Source: Clostridia bacterium (GTDB lineage: Bacteria > Bacillota > Clostridia > Oscillospirales > Acutalibacteraceae). From it: a stretch of DNA of 5,155 bases. The stretch covers positions 1 through 5,155 of the forward strand of contig JAFVTZ010000183.1 of NCBI GenBank assembly GCA_017502965.1. The letters run 5' to 3'. This document shows positions 3,582 to 5,155 of the stretch, piece after piece. A program made the translations under genes and the position numbers. Position 1 is the stretch's first letter. Every line of letters starts with the position of its first letter. The notes beneath the pieces were generated by a model. That model saw only the letters and a program-made list of their open reading frames with translations. It did no database searches and had not been told where the DNA came from.

Positions 3582-5155
3582 TGTTCAGGGACGAATACAA
3601 GAATGAGATGGACAGTATCCGTGCCGACGGATATATAAAACAAAAAGTTTTAAACAAAATAAAAGCAGAACAGGGGGAAAAAAGAATGAAAAAGGCAAGT
3701 ATTTACCGCATAGGTGCGGCGGTGGCGGCGTGTTTTGCGCTTGCAGTTTCGGTCTGGATGATAAACTCTGAAAATAAACCGCAGGATAAAGTTCAGGTTA
3801 AAACCGATTATGACGAAATTTATGATGCGGTTATGAAATTTGAACCCGAAGAACCCACCTTCTATGATAAAGTCACCGATTTCGCCGCGAGTGTTTTCGG
3901 CGGCGGATTAAAAGGTGATTCGAATGCAGAGATTTTATATGAGTATGATTATGTGACAGATGATGCAATGGATATCGGCGCACAGAACGGTGCAGTTGAA
4001 GAAAGTGAAAACACTTCGGCTACAGGCGGTAAAGATGACTATTCCGATACAACCGCTCAGGTTGAGGGTGTTCACGAGGCCGATATAGTTAAGACCGACG
4101 GAAAGTATATATACAGTTTCAGTACCTCTGCCCGAGAAATCAGGATTATAAAGGCAGGCAGAAACCCTGAACTTTTAAGTAAAATTGCATTTCGTTCAGA
4201 TAAATTTATGTCCAATTCCGATATGTATCTTGCAGGAGATAAACTTGTAATTATCGGTTATGATGATTCTAAAGGCTATGAAAATATCGAAACTGTAGCT
4301 CTGGTTTATAGTGTTAAAAACCCCGAAAAGGCAGAAAAACTTTATGAACTCAGACAAAGTGGAAATTATCACACTTCAAGACTTATAGGTGATAAGTTAT
4401 ATCTTGTATCCGATTATAGTGTAGGTTTCAAAGAAATTGATAAAGAAAGACCCGAAACTTATGTGCCCGCTATAGAATGTGAAGATTATAACGGTGCGGT
4501 CAAGGCTGAAACCCTTAGCATAAACAAAGTCTGCACAGGTCCTGAATATACAGTTATCTGCGGTTTTTCTATAAGCGACGGATCTCTTGTAAGCACCCAG
4601 TCACTACTCGGCGGTATTTATACTCTTTATTGCAGCACTGATAATATAATAGTTGCAGGCATAAGCGAAAACTCGAAAACAGCCGTTTCAAGGTATTCTA
4701 TAGATGACGGCAAAATCGAATACAAGGCTACAGGCGAGATAGACGGAAATCTTCTGAATCAGTTTTCTATTGACGAATATAAGGGTAATTTCCGTTTTGT
4801 AACAACCGTTTCGGGTGGTGTTGAAACAAGGGACGGCGAGGTTGTTTCTTATAAATACACCCAGTCAAATGCACTGTTAGTGTTAGACGGCAATTTAAAA
4901 GAAATCGGTGCAATTAAAAATATTGCTCCCGATGAAAGGGTGTATTCGGTAAGATTTATGGGCGATGTTGCTTACTTTGTAACGTTCCGTCAGGTAGACC
5001 CGCTGTTCAGCGTTGATTTAAAAGACCCCAAAAATCCTAAAATCATCGGTGCGCTCAAAATCCCCGGTTTTTCAAACTATCTCTATCCTTTCGGTGAGGG
5101 AAAACTTCTCGGTATCGGTCAGGATGCGGATGAATATACCGGCAGAACAGGCGGA
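3578..5155 (+). CDS. Membrane-anchored beta-propeller domain protein, probable anti-sigma factor/sensor (partial, 3' end missing)
   Basis: The frame is open for 526 codons to the right edge without a stop. Residues 1-40 form a charged, probably helical cytoplasmic part (RDEYKNEMDSIRADGYIKQK, then VLNKIKAEQGEKRMKK), typical of the short N-termini of clostridial anti-sigma proteins. One membrane helix follows at about 42-62 (IYRIGAAVAACFALAVSVWM). An acidic, disordered-looking stretch (about 64-160) precedes QVEGVHEADIVKTDGKYIY (161-179), the signature opening of the Beta_propel family (PF09826-like; usually VEGVDEADIVKTDG). Repeated blade-like strands follow. The topology places the propeller outside the cell, where it could bind a ligand or cell-envelope component. 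The start overlaps the sigma stop by 4 bp; two ATGs (3578, 3581) are in tandem, and AAAGG lies 10 nt before the first. There is no zinc-binding HxxxCxxC motif, so it is not a ZAS-type anti-sigma. The family is secure; the anti-sigma role is inferred from context. Confidence 0.88.
   Translation, partial: MMFRDEYKNEMDSIRADGYIKQKVLNKIKAEQGEKRMKKASIYRIGAAVAACFALAVSVWMINSENKPQDKVQVKTDYDEIYDAVMKFEPEEPTFYDKVTDFAASVFGGGLKGDSNAEILYEYDYVTDDAMDIGAQNGAVEESENTSATGGKDDYSDTTAQVEGVHEADIVKTDGKYIYSFSTSAREIRIIKAGRNPELLSKIAFRSDKFMSNSDMYLAGDKLVIIGYDDSKGYENIETVALVYSVKNPEKAEKLYELRQSGNYHTSRLIGDKLYLVSDYSVGFKEIDKERPETYVPAIECEDYNGAVKAETLSINKVCTGPEYTVICGFSISDGSLVSTQSLLGGIYTLYCSTDNIIVAGISENSKTAVSRYSIDDGKIEYKATGEIDGNLLNQFSIDEYKGNFRFVTTVSGGVETRDGEVVSYKYTQSNALLVLDGNLKEIGAIKNIAPDERVYSVRFMGDVAYFVTFRQVDPLFSVDLKDPKNPKIIGALKIPGFSNYLYPFGEGKLLGIGQDADEYTGRTGG

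Overview
The window looks like the chromosome of a low-to-moderate GC Gram-positive bacterium, most likely a gut-type member of the Clostridia. This rests on GGAGG-type ribosome binding sites, A/T-rich promoters, the protein families present (an energy-coupling factor (ECF) vitamin-transporter S component, a MocR regulator, a clostridial-style sigma/beta-propeller pair) and their sequence style. No rRNA, tRNA, CRISPR or phage gene is visible, so the taxonomic placement is inference.

Region 1 (1-140) is the right end of an IS3-family (IS150-like) insertion sequence: the last 25 codons of its transposase followed by a terminal inverted repeat ending in CA. It stops 23 bp from the 3' end of the next gene.

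Region 2 (164-821) is a small divergent pair. A SLOG/DUF2493-type nucleotide-binding protein lies on the minus strand and a 67-residue XRE-type repressor on the plus strand. They share an 82-bp intergenic region with two related palindromes (7-3-7 and a perfect 13-3-13) lying over promoter-like elements for both directions. The SLOG protein can be read back to residue 1 with full family similarity, but the codon at the expected start is ATA. The gene therefore either uses a rare start or is a fresh pseudogene. A strong bidirectional hairpin terminator closes the repressor gene and the next gene.

Region 3 (836-3038) is a second divergent pair: a membrane S component of an ECF vitamin transporter (minus) and a MocR/PdxR-type regulator with a fused aminotransferase-like PLP-binding domain (plus). 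The arrangement and operator-like repeats between them suggest PLP-sensing control of vitamin B6 uptake. The S component appears to have about eight membrane segments instead of the usual six.

Region 4 (3036-5155) is a two-gene operon: an extracytoplasmic-function sigma factor, overlapped by 4 bp (ATGA) by a membrane-anchored beta-propeller protein whose short cytoplasmic N-terminus probably acts as the anti-sigma domain. A TGAAAC-type element overlapping the stop codon of the MocR gene suggests the sigma factor transcribes its own operon. The beta-propeller gene runs off the right edge.

The most interesting points are the sigma/beta-propeller envelope signalling pair with its probable autoregulated promoter, and the XRE-SLOG divergent module with a defective or non-standard start codon.
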